64,000 nt of DNA, taken from the NCBI RefSeq assembly GCF_007859815.1, contig NZ_SJPH01000007.1:1-64000 (forward strand). The letters run 5' to 3'. The DNA comes from Botrimarina hoheduenensis. Lineage in GTDB: Bacteria > Planctomycetota > Planctomycetia > Pirellulales > Lacipirellulaceae. The translations under genes were made by a program, and so were the position numbers. The notes under the pieces were generated by a model. It ran no database searches. It had not been told where the DNA came from and saw only the letters and a program-made list of their open reading frames with translations. This document shows, one piece after another, positions 18,425 through 27,646 of the stretch (position 1 is its first letter; each line of letters starts with the position of its first letter).

Positions 18425-20110
18425 TTAGGTCGGGCTCAGGGCGATGGCCGGGCCGGTGGGGGTCCGGTGAGCCAGGACGCGGCTGCTGGCGAACCGCTCG
18501 GCGGCTTTGGGGAAATCGGTCCGCAGGTGTACCCCGCGCGATTCGGCTCGGATCAGGGCCGAACGGATCACGAGTTCGGCCACTTCCACCAGATTCTGTA
18601 ATTCCCAGCCGGCGGGAGTCGTGAGCTGGCGGTCCAGCACGTAGCGCCGCCAGCGATGAATGCTGGCGAGCGCATCATTAAGCCGCTCGGCATTACGCCA
18701 TACGCCGGCGGAGCGCCACAGCAGACTCTGCAACGAGTTGCGGATGTCTTTGACGTCCAGCGGTTCGCTGGTCGACGCGTGGACCGGATTTTCGAGCGGG
18801 ATCGCATGGAAGGCGTCCGGCTCGACCAGAGCGGCGGCCGAAGCCGCAGCCCCAGCGCGTCCGCCATAGACGAGCCCTTCGAGCAGGCTGTTCGAAGCGA
18901 GGCGATTGGCCCCGTGCAACCCGCTGCTGGTGACCTCGCCGGCTGCCCACAGTCGCGGCAGGCTGGTCGCGCCCCGGTGATCGACCCGTACGCCCCCGAT
19001 CATGTAGTGGGCTCCGGGCCGCACGGGGATGCGGTCGGAAGTGATGTCGATACCAAACTCGGTGCAGGTTCGGGTAATGCCCGGGAAGCGCTCACGCACA
19101 TGCTCGGCGTTCAGGTGACTGAGGTCGAGGTAAACACAGGGGTGCTGGGTGGTCTCCATCTGCTGGACGATCGCTTGGCTGACGATGTCGCGCGGAGCGA
19201 GTTCGGCCCGTTCGTCGTAGTCGGGCATAAAACGCTTGCCGGAGTCATCAACCAGCCATGCCCCTTCGCCCCGGAGCGCTTCGGTGATCAAACTCCGACT
19301 GCTGCCGGCGATGTAAAGCACCGTGGGATGGAACTGCATGAATTCCATGTCGGCGAGTTCAGCGCCCGCGCGGTAAGCGATCGCGTGGCCGTCTCCCGTG
19401 GCAACTGCCGGGTTGGTTGTCTCGCGGTAGAGCTGGCCCGCACCGCCGGTTGCCAGGATCGTTTGCTTGGCCCACACGAAGGTCTTGCCGTGGTCGGTGT
19501 TCCAGACCAGCGCCCCGCGGCACTCGGGCAAGGAATCTTCTTGCCGAGGGGCGGTCAGCAGATCGATCGTGAAAGTGTTTTCCCAGATCTGCGCCGAGAG
19601 CGTCTCACGCGCGTGCCGCCGCATGGCCCGCATGATTTCGCGTCCGGTGGCGTCGCCAAAGGCGTGCGCGATCCGGTGATGGCTGTGCCCCCCCTCGCGG
19701 CCCAGCCGTAGCTCTCCGTCTTGAGACGTATCGAACCGCGTTCCCCAGGCGATCAGGTTGCGGATATGTGCGGGGGCTTCGCGGATAACCGATTCGACGA
19801 CCGCGCGGTCGCACAGCCCCCCGCCGGCGATCAGCGTATCGCGGACGTGGTTCTCGAACTCGTCCTCGGGGGCCATGACGCCCGCGATGCCGCCTTGGGC
19901 GTAGGCGCTGTTGGACTCGCTCAGGGCGTCTTTGGTGACGATCAGCACCGAGAGCCCCGTATCAACCTCCATGGCGGCACGCAGCCCGGCCACGCCCCCG
20001 CCGATCACCAGAACATCGACAAAATGGTGCGGGATCCGCTTGGGATGAAAGGGGGCCAGATAGCGTGGCGAGGCGTTCGCGACAGAATCAGAGGGGGGGG
20101 GGGGAAGCAT
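18425..20110 (-). CDS. nadB: L-aspartate oxidase
   Basis: The 561-residue flavoprotein oxidises L-aspartate to iminoaspartate, the first step of de novo NAD synthesis in the cytoplasm. It has the Rossmann FAD-binding motif VLVIGGGVAGLRAAMEV, the NadB-type YAQGGIAGVMAPEDEFENHV, HRIAHAFGDATG near the substrate site, EFMQFHPTVLY, and GGVRVDHRGATSLPRLWAAGE with GLHGANRLASNSLLEGLVYG as the second FAD segment. ATG 20110 is preferred over a longer open frame. Codons 3-6 form a 12-base homopolymeric C run (G on the plus strand, 20093-20104). nadA and nadC are not in the window. Confidence 0.92.
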   Translation of the reverse strand: MLPPPPSDSVANASPRYLAPFHPKRIPHHFVDVLVIGGGVAGLRAAMEVDTGLSVLIVTKDALSESNSAYAQGGIAGVMAPEDEFENHVRDTLIAGGGLCDRAVVESVIREAPAHIRNLIAWGTRFDTSQDGELRLGREGGHSHHRIAHAFGDATGREIMRAMRRHARETLSAQIWENTFTIDLLTAPRQEDSLPECRGALVWNTDHGKTFVWAKQTILATGGAGQLYRETTNPAVATGDGHAIAYRAGAELADMEFMQFHPTVLYIAGSSRSLITEALRGEGAWLVDDSGKRFMPDYDERAELAPRDIVSQAIVQQMETTQHPCVYLDLSHLNAEHVRERFPGITRTCTEFGIDITSDRIPVRPGAHYMIGGVRVDHRGATSLPRLWAAGEVTSSGLHGANRLASNSLLEGLVYGGRAGAAASAAALVEPDAFHAIPLENPVHASTSEPLDVKDIRNSLQSLLWRSAGVWRNAERLNDALASIHRWRRYVLDRQLTTPAGWELQNLVEVAELVIRSALIRAESRGVHLRTDFPKAAERFASSRVLAHRTPTGPAIALSPT

Positions 20111-20300
20111 CAGGAACGCACCGCTAAGGGATCGGTTGCAAGGGACACAACGGACGAAATGCCGTGTTTTAGGCGAATCCGCTTCGCCCTTTTCGCCCAA
20201 ACGTTCATAATAATGCGTGAATCGGCCTGAGCGGGTTAGGGGGCAAGCCCGCGCAGATGGCCGAACTAACCGGAATAGTTATCAGAGAAGAGTGACCGTG

Positions 20301-21812
20301 ATGAGGCATCGTACTGTTCAAAAGCGCTGCGCGAGGGGCCTCTCCTCGGCGTGCCCGAAGCAATCTTCACCAACGCGGCGCAGCCTGCTCGTCGCGGCGT
20401 GTTGGTGCGGGGTGTTGGTGGTCGGCTCGGCGTCCGCAGTCGAGGTTTCGCTTTTCCAGGTAGGCAATAGCCTCACGCGAGACTCGCGGCCCGCTGCAAC
20501 GGTGCTAACCGCAGCTGAGGGGGGCTACGAACTCACGAGCGGATTTCACATCCGCACCAACTCGACTCTGGAGATGATCGCGAGCAATCCGAACGACTAT
20601 ACCGAGATCAGCAGCTTCGGCACCTTCGATACGGCGCTGACCAATAACCATTGGGACCACGTCACGCTGCAGATCTTTGGCGACTTCAACTCAGATCTTG
20701 AGGGGGATTTACAGCAGCTCGCCAACTATCGCGATCTAACGCTAAGCAACCCCGCCAATTCCGCAACTAATTTTTACGTTTATCAGTCTTGGCCCTGGCG
20801 CACCAACTGGAACAACTGGGACAACCCGGTGGTTGATAGCCCCACGCAATCAACGCAGCACAGCGAACCCTATTTCGATCTCTTGATGAATCACCTCGAT
20901 GCGTCTTCTCCGGGCGAATTTCGACTGATCCCGGTAGGAGAAGTGCTCAACCGAGTTCGTGACGAGATTACGGCAGGCACCGCACCCGCCCGCTTCAATA
21001 GTATCAACCGGCTGTATCGCGACCCGATTCACTTGAACGCCACCGGACAGTACGTCGCCTCGACGACCGTCTACGCCACGATTCTCAAGCAGAATCCGAT
21101 GGGGCTACCGGTTCCCCGCGTGGGCGAGGGAGCCTGGACCGAAGACCTCGTCTCTGATGAAGAGGCCGCGTGGTTTCAGGAGATCATCTGGGATGTTGTC
21201 TGGCGGCAACGCTGGACGGGGGTGTCGCCTGAAGGAGACTTCGATGTCAGCACCGTTGTCGACGAGATCGACTACGGATTGTGGAACGACCAGTTCGGCT
21301 TCAACGAAGCAATCACGGCTGATGCCGACAAGAATGGCCGAGTCGACTCGGCCGATATCGCTGTTTACCAGAGCGCGCTCAATCCTGTTGCAGACTACAA
21401 CCAAGACGGCAGGCCGGACGCCGGTGACTATGCCCTGTGGGCAGCCGCTTACGGAACGGTCGGGCCCTCGGCCGCCGATGGCAACCAAGATGGGGTGGTC
21501 GATCTTGCCGACTTCACCATTTGGAATGACGTGGCACTCGCCTATCAAGCCGCCGATTTTAATGACGACGGCTGGGTCAACTATGCCGACTTGGAGTTGT
21601 TGGTTTCCCAGTTTGGCTGGAAGACGGAACTCGAGTCCGATGGCAACAACGATGGCGTGGTGGATGTGGCTGACTACACCGTGTGGCGCGACAACTACTT
21701 GGCGGCTGCCTCGCTGTCGCAAGCGGTGCCCGAGCCGCACACGGGCTTCTTGCTGGTGATCGTTGGCCTCTTCGCGGGCCGCGGTCGTGCTAACGCTCGC
21801 CCGCGGCGTTGA
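20301..21812 (+). CDS. Secreted SGNH-hydrolase-like protein with dockerin-like repeats and PEP-CTERM tail
   Basis: The 503-residue protein starts at ATG 20301 behind a purine-rich AGAGAAGAG. It has a twin-basic, Cys-containing signal region (SLLVAACWCGVLVVGSASA). The first domain has GNSLTRDS at its N-terminus (nucleophile Ser of SGNH block I) and DPIHLNATGQY near residue 255 (block V Asp and His), so an esterase-like fold is likely. Four or five EF-hand-like repeats follow (DADKNGRVDSADIAVY, DYNQDGRPDAGDYALW, DGNQDGVVDLADFTIW, DFNDDGWVNYADLELL, DGNNDGVVDVADYTVW), each with calcium-loop acids. The tail VPEPHTGFLLVIVGLFAGRG is PEP-CTERM. The substrate is unknown. It overlaps the convergent gene by 23 bases. 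Confidence 0.85.
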   Translation: MRHRTVQKRCARGLSSACPKQSSPTRRSLLVAACWCGVLVVGSASAVEVSLFQVGNSLTRDSRPAATVLTAAEGGYELTSGFHIRTNSTLEMIASNPNDYTEISSFGTFDTALTNNHWDHVTLQIFGDFNSDLEGDLQQLANYRDLTLSNPANSATNFYVYQSWPWRTNWNNWDNPVVDSPTQSTQHSEPYFDLLMNHLDASSPGEFRLIPVGEVLNRVRDEITAGTAPARFNSINRLYRDPIHLNATGQYVASTTVYATILKQNPMGLPVPRVGEGAWTEDLVSDEEAAWFQEIIWDVVWRQRWTGVSPEGDFDVSTVVDEIDYGLWNDQFGFNEAITADADKNGRVDSADIAVYQSALNPVADYNQDGRPDAGDYALWAAAYGTVGPSAADGNQDGVVDLADFTIWNDVALAYQAADFNDDGWVNYADLELLVSQFGWKTELESDGNNDGVVDVADYTVWRDNYLAAASLSQAVPEPHTGFLLVIVGLFAGRGRANARPRR

Positions 21813-24800
21813 CTCCCCGGTTGTAGCTGCGGAGCCGCTCCAGCAGGGCAGGGGGGGCCGGCGCACGGGGTGCGTCGCGCAGGTCACGCAGCTCGTCGTC
21901 CGTGAGAGTGGATTTGCCGGTTGGCCCTCGCTCGCCGATTCCTAGGCTGCGCAACGCGGCGTCGAGCTCGGACGCGCCCTGCTCATTTCGCTCGGCCCGA
22001 TCCAAGCGCGTGCGCCAGCGCTGCACCAGCCGTTGCAGGTCCTCTTCGCTCCAGCCGAGTTTGTCGAGCAGTTCGCGATCCGCTTTGCCCCGCGCAAGCT
22101 GATCCGAGAGGCGCTCCAGCGTCAGCTCGGTTTGACGGCGCGCGTAGTCGAGGTTGGCGGCGTCTCCGGGGGCATCGGGCGTGCCGTTGCGGTTGGTTGT
22201 GCGATCGGGTTGCGAGGGCTCGTTTCCGCCCCGTGCTTCCGACTCGGAGTTGCTCCCTTGTTGTGGCTCGTCCGACCAGCGCTGGTTGGCATCTTCTGAG
22301 GGATCGCCCGAAGAAGGTTCGCCGCCATTCGGCGGATCGCGCTCGCCCTCAGCGCCGGATTGGCCCGCCTCTTTTCCTGCCGATCCGCGACCGGGCTGCT
22401 CGCCCGAGCGCTGCGCGTTGTCCGGTTGATCGGTGTTGTTGTTAGCAGAGGCGTCGTCGTCGGAACGCTCGCGGTCGCCGGCGGCGGGGCGGCCGCCCCG
22501 CGGATTCTCGGTGTCGCCCGCTCTGGCTCCGTTGGTGCCGTCCTGAGGTCGGTCCGCAGCAGTCCCGTCGCCACCGGCGCCCGGCTCCTCAGCGTTATCG
22601 CTACGCTGTTCCCCCGGATGTGACTCAGAGCCCGCGCCACGCTGGTTGCCGCTGGACTCGCCGGTGGGCCGCTCGGCAAGCTCTTGGCGGCCTTGTTCTC
22701 CGGAGGATTCGCCGAGGCCCTGGTCGCCCGCCTGACCGCCTCCTTCGTCCGCGGCCTGGTTCTGGCCAGCGTCACCGGTCCCTTCGCGGGGGCCGGCATT
22801 CGGTTTGCTATTTTGGCCCGGGGGGGCCTGCTGGCCCGACTCGCCCGTTGCGGAGTCCGAACGCTCGCCTTTGGCACCCTCTTGCGGGACGGGGTCGCTC
22901 GGTTCGCGCTCGGGCGTTTCGCCGCGCGCCTCACGTGGGTTGGCCCCCTGGTTGGCACCGCCCGGCTGATCGGCGTTAGCGTTGTTCTTGCCGGAGCCCT
23001 CGCCCGACCCTTCGCTCTGGGGCTGAGCGTCGTCGTCGGCCGACTCCTGGCCAGAGGGCTTCCGGCCGCGGCTCTCGCCCGTCTTTTCATCGAGATGCTG
23101 CCGGATCCGATCGAAGGCTTCGGCGTCGTTGGCTCCGTTGGGATCAACTGGCTCGGTTTCGCCCCCCTGGGGAGACCCCGGCCGTCGCTCGCCATTGCCC
23201 GTCCCTTGCTGGTTGGACGGGCGATCGCCCCCGGCGGAGTCGGAGCCCGACTCCGAATTGTTCGTCCCTTCGGCCCCGCTGCCCCCCTGGGCAGAGTTCT
23301 CTTGTTGGCCTTGCTGATCGCTTTGGCTGGGCGCTTGCAGGCCCCCCGGGCGGTCCGTGCCTCCGGGGCCCTGTTGCTGGTCCTTCGGTTCCTGCTGCGA
23401 AACGGATGATTCGCCCTCCTGCGAGCCGGACTGCTGCTCGCCGTCTTGCTGCTGCCGCTGTTCCTGCTGCTGGGGCTTGGCGGGGTCTTGCGGCTGATCA
23501 GCACCGTCGGCAGGGGAAGCCTGCTCGTCCGCTGTGGAGTCCTTCTGCGGTTGGTTTGGCGCGCCAGCGGGGGGCGGTTGTGAGCCCGTGGCTTGTCCGC
23601 TTTCGCGCGCCTGGTTTTGCTGTTCGCCGCCTGCTGCTTGGCCACCTCCTTCTTGGCTACCGGCTGCTTGGCCCTCTTGCCCCGGCTGCTCTTGCTGACC
23701 GGGCTGACTCGTTTCTCCCTGTTGCCCCTCAGAACCCTGTTGGCCTTGGTTCCCCTGCGGAGCGTCGCTGCTTGCCGACCTGACGACAATCGTGCGCTTT
23801 TCTGAAACAGCTGACTGAGGCTGCGGGGTGCGATTATCGACCGCAACGGCCGCGTAACGAAGCTGCTCGCCCGGGCGTAGACCTAACTCGCGTGGAGTGC
23901 GCCGCATTGTGCGTTCGAGTGGACCCTCGTGCTGCGCCACGTCGCCTCGGGCGAAAAAGAGGGCTTCATCCACACGCTGGCGTCCTTCAACCTCACCGAC
24001 AATCTTTACGGCGCACAAGGCGAAGTCGGGATCGAGAGCTTCGATCGCAAAGTCGATGGGATCATCCAGCCCAACCGTCAGCGTTTCGTCGGCCGGAGCG
24101 ATCAGACGCACCTCGGGAGCCAGGTCGGCGAGGGTTTCAATCTGGTACCGCGGCGGATCCGCGTTCGCTTGGCCATCGGGCGTGCTGAACCGCAGCACGT
24201 AGGACGAAACCTCGGGTGCCGAGCCGCTTGCTTCCGCGGTGCGTGCGAGCGTCCACTCGGCCGTCGCGTTAACGCCCTCGATTTTTTTCATCAAGACATC
24301 GGGTGTGCCATCGGCCCCCCGATCGACCTGAGCGCTTTCGATCGGCAGATTTGCGCGAACAAACAGCGTGACACGCGTGCCCTCGATCGCCCGTAAGTCG
24401 CCGCTCCCTTCGGATAGGCGATCGGCGTAGCCCGTGTAATCGGGGTAATCATAGGACACGCTTGTCGGAGCGATCGTCGGGGCAGCTTGCACCGTTAGTC
24501 GATAGGTTTCCGAGCGGGCGTCTCCGGCTTCGATGCGATAGGTAATATTGCTCTGCAGGCCCAAGGCGGCTTCGGTTCCCACATCGGCGGGGAGAGACAA
24601 ACGGTAGCGTGTGAGGTTGTCTTCGGTCGTACGCATCGCGAGGCGTGCATTCCGCAAGCGACCATCGGCGGTTGTGTAGATAAGCTCGACCGGCTCGTCG
24701 GAAGCGGTGCCAAGCACCCTCGCCGAGATTTCGATTGATTGGCCCTGATTGAGTTGGGCATCGCCCGGTTCAATCCCGGCGATGCTGACCCGCGTGGGGG

Positions 24801-25434
24801 CGGACACCCGGGCCCACGGTGCCGCGATGCGGTAGGCCGACACAAAAAGATTCTTCGGCGAGATCACGGTGTAAATCGCGGCGATCGCCAGCAACGCCAA
24901 CAGCATGTAGCTTCGCCGGACAAGTCGCGATCGGTCGAGGGGCGTTTCGCCCGCGGCGGCGAGGCGCTCGGCAGCTTGCTGCTCAAGGGTTTGCTGCACC
25001 TGTCGGCCGACGGCCCCCGGCGAACGCAATTGCAGAAGATTGACCAGAGCGTTTTTGAGGGTCGGCGCTTCGCGCTCAATCTGGCTCGCTGCGTAGAGCG
25101 GGTTGATCCGTCGGACTAACAGCGGAGCAATCCGCCGCAGGGCGTAGGCCGCTGCGCCGATCAGCCCCACCGACCACAGCGCCCAGCGTTCCGAGTGACG
25201 CAGGCCGCTGGTGGTTACCCAGTGTTCCAAGAGCGCGGCGACGGCCAGGAACAGCAGCCCCCCGATGACTAGCGTGGCGATCGCGGTTGCGATCTCATTC
25301 GCTGCCAGCGACCGCGCGGCTCGACGCACCCGCTGATCCACTGCCGAGGCCGGCACGGGGCGCGAAGCCCCCCGTGCGGACGACGCCGCGGGCTGTCCTG
25401 TCGCTGAGGGCGGCGGAGCCGGAGCAGTGGGCAT
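21790..25434 (-). CDS. Very large membrane protein with >500-residue low-complexity linker
   Basis: The product has 1214 residues from ATG 25434; a GTG at 25581 would add 49. Two or three membrane segments lie near the N-terminus (IATLVIGGLLFLAVAALL, ALWSVGLIGAAAYAL, LLALLAIAAIYTVIS). Then come immunoglobulin-like extracytoplasmic repeats (YDYPDYTGYADRL, VELIYTTADG) as in DUF4175-type proteins. About residues 555-1088 are almost only Gln, Gly, Glu, Ser, Asn, Pro and Ala and should be disordered. The last about 120 residues are an ordered charged domain (LDYARRQTELTLERLSDQLA, LLDKLGWSEEDLQRLVQRW). The planctomycete family is recognised by architecture; its function is unknown, and a coupling or sensing role across the envelope is a guess. 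Confidence 0.8.
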   Translation of the reverse strand: MPTAPAPPPSATGQPAASSARGASRPVPASAVDQRVRRAARSLAANEIATAIATLVIGGLLFLAVAALLEHWVTTSGLRHSERWALWSVGLIGAAAYALRRIAPLLVRRINPLYAASQIEREAPTLKNALVNLLQLRSPGAVGRQVQQTLEQQAAERLAAAGETPLDRSRLVRRSYMLLALLAIAAIYTVISPKNLFVSAYRIAAPWARVSAPTRVSIAGIEPGDAQLNQGQSIEISARVLGTASDEPVELIYTTADGRLRNARLAMRTTEDNLTRYRLSLPADVGTEAALGLQSNITYRIEAGDARSETYRLTVQAAPTIAPTSVSYDYPDYTGYADRLSEGSGDLRAIEGTRVTLFVRANLPIESAQVDRGADGTPDVLMKKIEGVNATAEWTLARTAEASGSAPEVSSYVLRFSTPDGQANADPPRYQIETLADLAPEVRLIAPADETLTVGLDDPIDFAIEALDPDFALCAVKIVGEVEGRQRVDEALFFARGDVAQHEGPLERTMRRTPRELGLRPGEQLRYAAVAVDNRTPQPQSAVSEKRTIVVRSASSDAPQGNQGQQGSEGQQGETSQPGQQEQPGQEGQAAGSQEGGGQAAGGEQQNQARESGQATGSQPPPAGAPNQPQKDSTADEQASPADGADQPQDPAKPQQQEQRQQQDGEQQSGSQEGESSVSQQEPKDQQQGPGGTDRPGGLQAPSQSDQQGQQENSAQGGSGAEGTNNSESGSDSAGGDRPSNQQGTGNGERRPGSPQGGETEPVDPNGANDAEAFDRIRQHLDEKTGESRGRKPSGQESADDDAQPQSEGSGEGSGKNNANADQPGGANQGANPREARGETPEREPSDPVPQEGAKGERSDSATGESGQQAPPGQNSKPNAGPREGTGDAGQNQAADEGGGQAGDQGLGESSGEQGRQELAERPTGESSGNQRGAGSESHPGEQRSDNAEEPGAGGDGTAADRPQDGTNGARAGDTENPRGGRPAAGDRERSDDDASANNNTDQPDNAQRSGEQPGRGSAGKEAGQSGAEGERDPPNGGEPSSGDPSEDANQRWSDEPQQGSNSESEARGGNEPSQPDRTTNRNGTPDAPGDAANLDYARRQTELTLERLSDQLARGKADRELLDKLGWSEEDLQRLVQRWRTRLDRAERNEQGASELDAALRSLGIGERGPTGKSTLTDDELRDLRDAPRAPAPPALLERLRSYNRGVNAAGER

Positions 25435-25662
25435 GGGGAGCGGTGCTACGGGAAAGCGGTCGATCGGCGCAGGCGGCGGGGCTAGCCACAGGCTGGCTCC
25501 CTGCCTGAGTATACGCCTGTGGGCGTAAACCGGACGACCAACAGCGCTGCGACTTGAGGGCCCCCGGGGTGCTTTTTGCACGCGTTATGCCGTGTCGCAC
25601 GGCAAGAATGCCCCAAGATTTACGATATTCACCAGACAATTGGGCGTGCGGGGCAATTGGGC

Positions 25663-26826
25663 GTGCGGGCTTCCGACTTTTATGAGCTGGTTAGCGGTCG
25701 ACGCCGGGGCTTGGCGGCAGCGGCCGCGCGGGTCGGCCTCGCTTTGCTAGAAGGGCCCTATCGGTTGGGCGTGTGGTGGCGCAACCGTCGGTACGACCGC
25801 CAACCCGCAGCGGTTCGGCGTGTGGGTGTACCGGTCATCAGCGTGGGCAATCTCACCCTCGGGGGAACCGGCAAGACGCCGATGGTGCGTTGGGTGGCAC
25901 GCCGGCTCCGTGCTAACGGTGTCCGCGTTGCGATCGTCAGCCGGGGTTACGGTGCCAGCGCGCAAGGACCCAACGACGAGGCGCTCGAACTCGAACAGAG
26001 CTTGCCCGATGTGCCGCACCTGCAAAATGTTGATCGTGTCACGGCGGCCGAAGCGGCGATCAATGAATTGGCAACGCAAGCCGTGGTTCTCGACGACGGG
26101 TTTCAGCATCGGCGGCTCGCGCGCGATCTCGACATCGTGCTGATCGATGCGACCGCGCCGTATGGATTCGGCCACCTCTTTCCCCGGGGAACGCTCCGCG
26201 AGCCGCTCGGCTCCCTCAAGCGGGCCGACGTGGTTTGTTTGACCCGCGCGAATCTGGTTGACGCCGCTGCTCGGCTGCGTATCCGCGAGCGCTTGCAACG
26301 CTTGGCTCCCCACACAATCTGGTGCGAGGCCGAAGCCCGGCCCACACGGTTGCTCGAAGCGATCGAAGATGCCGGGCCCTATGACGACGCGGTCCGCGAC
26401 GTGGCCGAGGCCCGTTCGCTCGCCGGGTGCCGCGTGGTAGCGTTCAGCGCGATCGGCAATCCGGCCGCCTTCTACGAAACCCTTCAGTCGCTCGACGCAC
26501 AGGTTCTCGAGCGGGTCGAGTTTCCGGATCACCACCGCTTTACCGCGGACGACATCGCGCGGCTTGCCGCGCTTGCCGAACGGCTTCAGCCCGAGGCGTT
26601 GGTCTGCACGCACAAGGATTTGGTTAAGGTTGGCGTTGCGACACTAGGCCCCACGCCGCTCCGTGCGGTTGCCATCGATGTCGTGCTTACCGTCGGCGAA
26701 GCCGACTTGACGCGCCGACTGGAAGCGATCGCCCAACAAGCGCTGGCGGATGATCCCTGGCAGGAGCAGCTTGCGTACGCTGTTTCGGAAGACAAACCGT
26801 CTGAAACCGGAACGGCTGAAGGGTGA
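25663..26826 (+). CDS. lpxK: Tetraacyldisaccharide 4'-kinase
   Basis: The 387-residue enzyme phosphorylates the 4' position of the lipid A disaccharide precursor at the inner membrane. Seen motifs are DFYELVSGRRRG at the N-terminus, a membrane-associated first helix, the P-loop VGNLTLGGTGKTPMV, AIVSRGYGA, VLDDGFQHRRLARDLDI and the Mg-binding/acid region around FPDHHRFTADDI and LVCTHKDLVKV. GTG 25663 is chosen because relatives start five to eight residues before FYELVSG; the open frame could start at 25576. The start lies within the second copy of a 16-base direct repeat (25637-25652, 25654-25669). Its presence shows that the host makes lipid A. Confidence 0.92.
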   Translation: MRASDFYELVSGRRRGLAAAAARVGLALLEGPYRLGVWWRNRRYDRQPAAVRRVGVPVISVGNLTLGGTGKTPMVRWVARRLRANGVRVAIVSRGYGASAQGPNDEALELEQSLPDVPHLQNVDRVTAAEAAINELATQAVVLDDGFQHRRLARDLDIVLIDATAPYGFGHLFPRGTLREPLGSLKRADVVCLTRANLVDAAARLRIRERLQRLAPHTIWCEAEARPTRLLEAIEDAGPYDDAVRDVAEARSLAGCRVVAFSAIGNPAAFYETLQSLDAQVLERVEFPDHHRFTADDIARLAALAERLQPEALVCTHKDLVKVGVATLGPTPLRAVAIDVVLTVGEADLTRRLEAIAQQALADDPWQEQLAYAVSEDKPSETGTAEG

Positions 26827-26863
26827 AAGCTGAGCGAGGTACGACCGGCTCTCAGCCGCAGCG

Positions 26864-27541
26864 CTACCGCGCCGGAAGGACCCCGGCCTGCTCCAGATAC
26901 TGCACCACTTGCTGAGCAAGCGTAGCGCCGTCATGCGCGCCGCCGGCGAGGGTTAGCTCTGCCCGTGCGGGGGCTTCGTAGGGGTCATCGATCCCGGTGA
27001 AGTTTTTGATTTCACCAGCACGCGCTTTCTTGTAGAGCCCCTTGGGATCGCGGGCTTCGCAGATCTCTAACGGTGTATCGACGAAGACCTCGACAAAGTC
27101 ACCTCCCTCCGCGATACCGCCGCCGAGCGTGCTCCGCACCGTATCGCGGTCGGCCCGGTAAGGGCTGACAAACGCCGTGAGCGTAACGATCCCCGCGTCG
27201 GCAAACAGTTTTGCCACCGAGCCGATCCGCCGGATATTCTCCACACGGTCTTCGGGAGCAAAGCCCAGCCCAAAGCGCTGTGCGAAGTCCTTGCCAAAAG
27301 CCGGCGTCAGCATCGCGGGTGCCGCGTTGAGGCCGTGACGCACGTTATCGCCATCGAGCACATAGGTGCGTACGCTGCGTGCATGGAGCAGCGCATCAAC
27401 GGCATTGGCGATAGTGCTCTTGCCCGAACCGCTCAGGCCGGTGAACCACACAACCGCTCCGCGGTGGCCGGCGAGCCGTTCGCGCGCCGCGCGATCGATC
27501 GCCTGCTCGTGCCAAACAACGATCGGTTCTTCATCGGACAT
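26864..27541 (-). CDS. cysC: Adenylylsulfate (APS) kinase
   Basis: The 225-residue kinase converts APS to PAPS with ATP. It shows the P-loop [20 protein letters not shown], the substrate motif [48 protein letters not shown], and [20 protein letters not shown] with the APS-binding lid. Between [10 protein letters not shown] and PEDR there is an insertion of about 20 residues ([16 protein letters not shown]) longer than in typical CysC. No ATP sulfurylase or sulfotransferase lies nearby. It is a monocistronic minus-strand gene, convergent with lpxK. Confidence 0.92.
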   Translation of the reverse strand: MSDEEPIVVWHEQAIDRAARERLAGHRGAVVWFTGLSGSGKSTIANAVDALLHARSVRTYVLDGDNVRHGLNAAPAMLTPAFGKDFAQRFGLGFAPEDRVENIRRIGSVAKLFADAGIVTLTAFVSPYRADRDTVRSTLGGGIAEGGDFVEVFVDTPLEICEARDPKGLYKKARAGEIKNFTGIDDPYEAPARAELTLAGGAHDGATLAQQVVQYLEQAGVLPAR

Positions 27542-27646
27542 GCTTGTCAGCTTAGCGGATCAAGGGGGGGGCTCGGGGGGGGCGTCGAGAAAGGGAACCT
27601 ATTCCCGCTCGCTGAAGCGGCCTTTATCCCCCGCCGACCGCGGCAC

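Noticed and set aside
22122-23846. 574-codon Arg/Ser/Pro-rich frame inside the large membrane protein gene
   Set aside because: It is another frame of the low-complexity Gln/Gly/Glu-coding linker and has no ordered segment.
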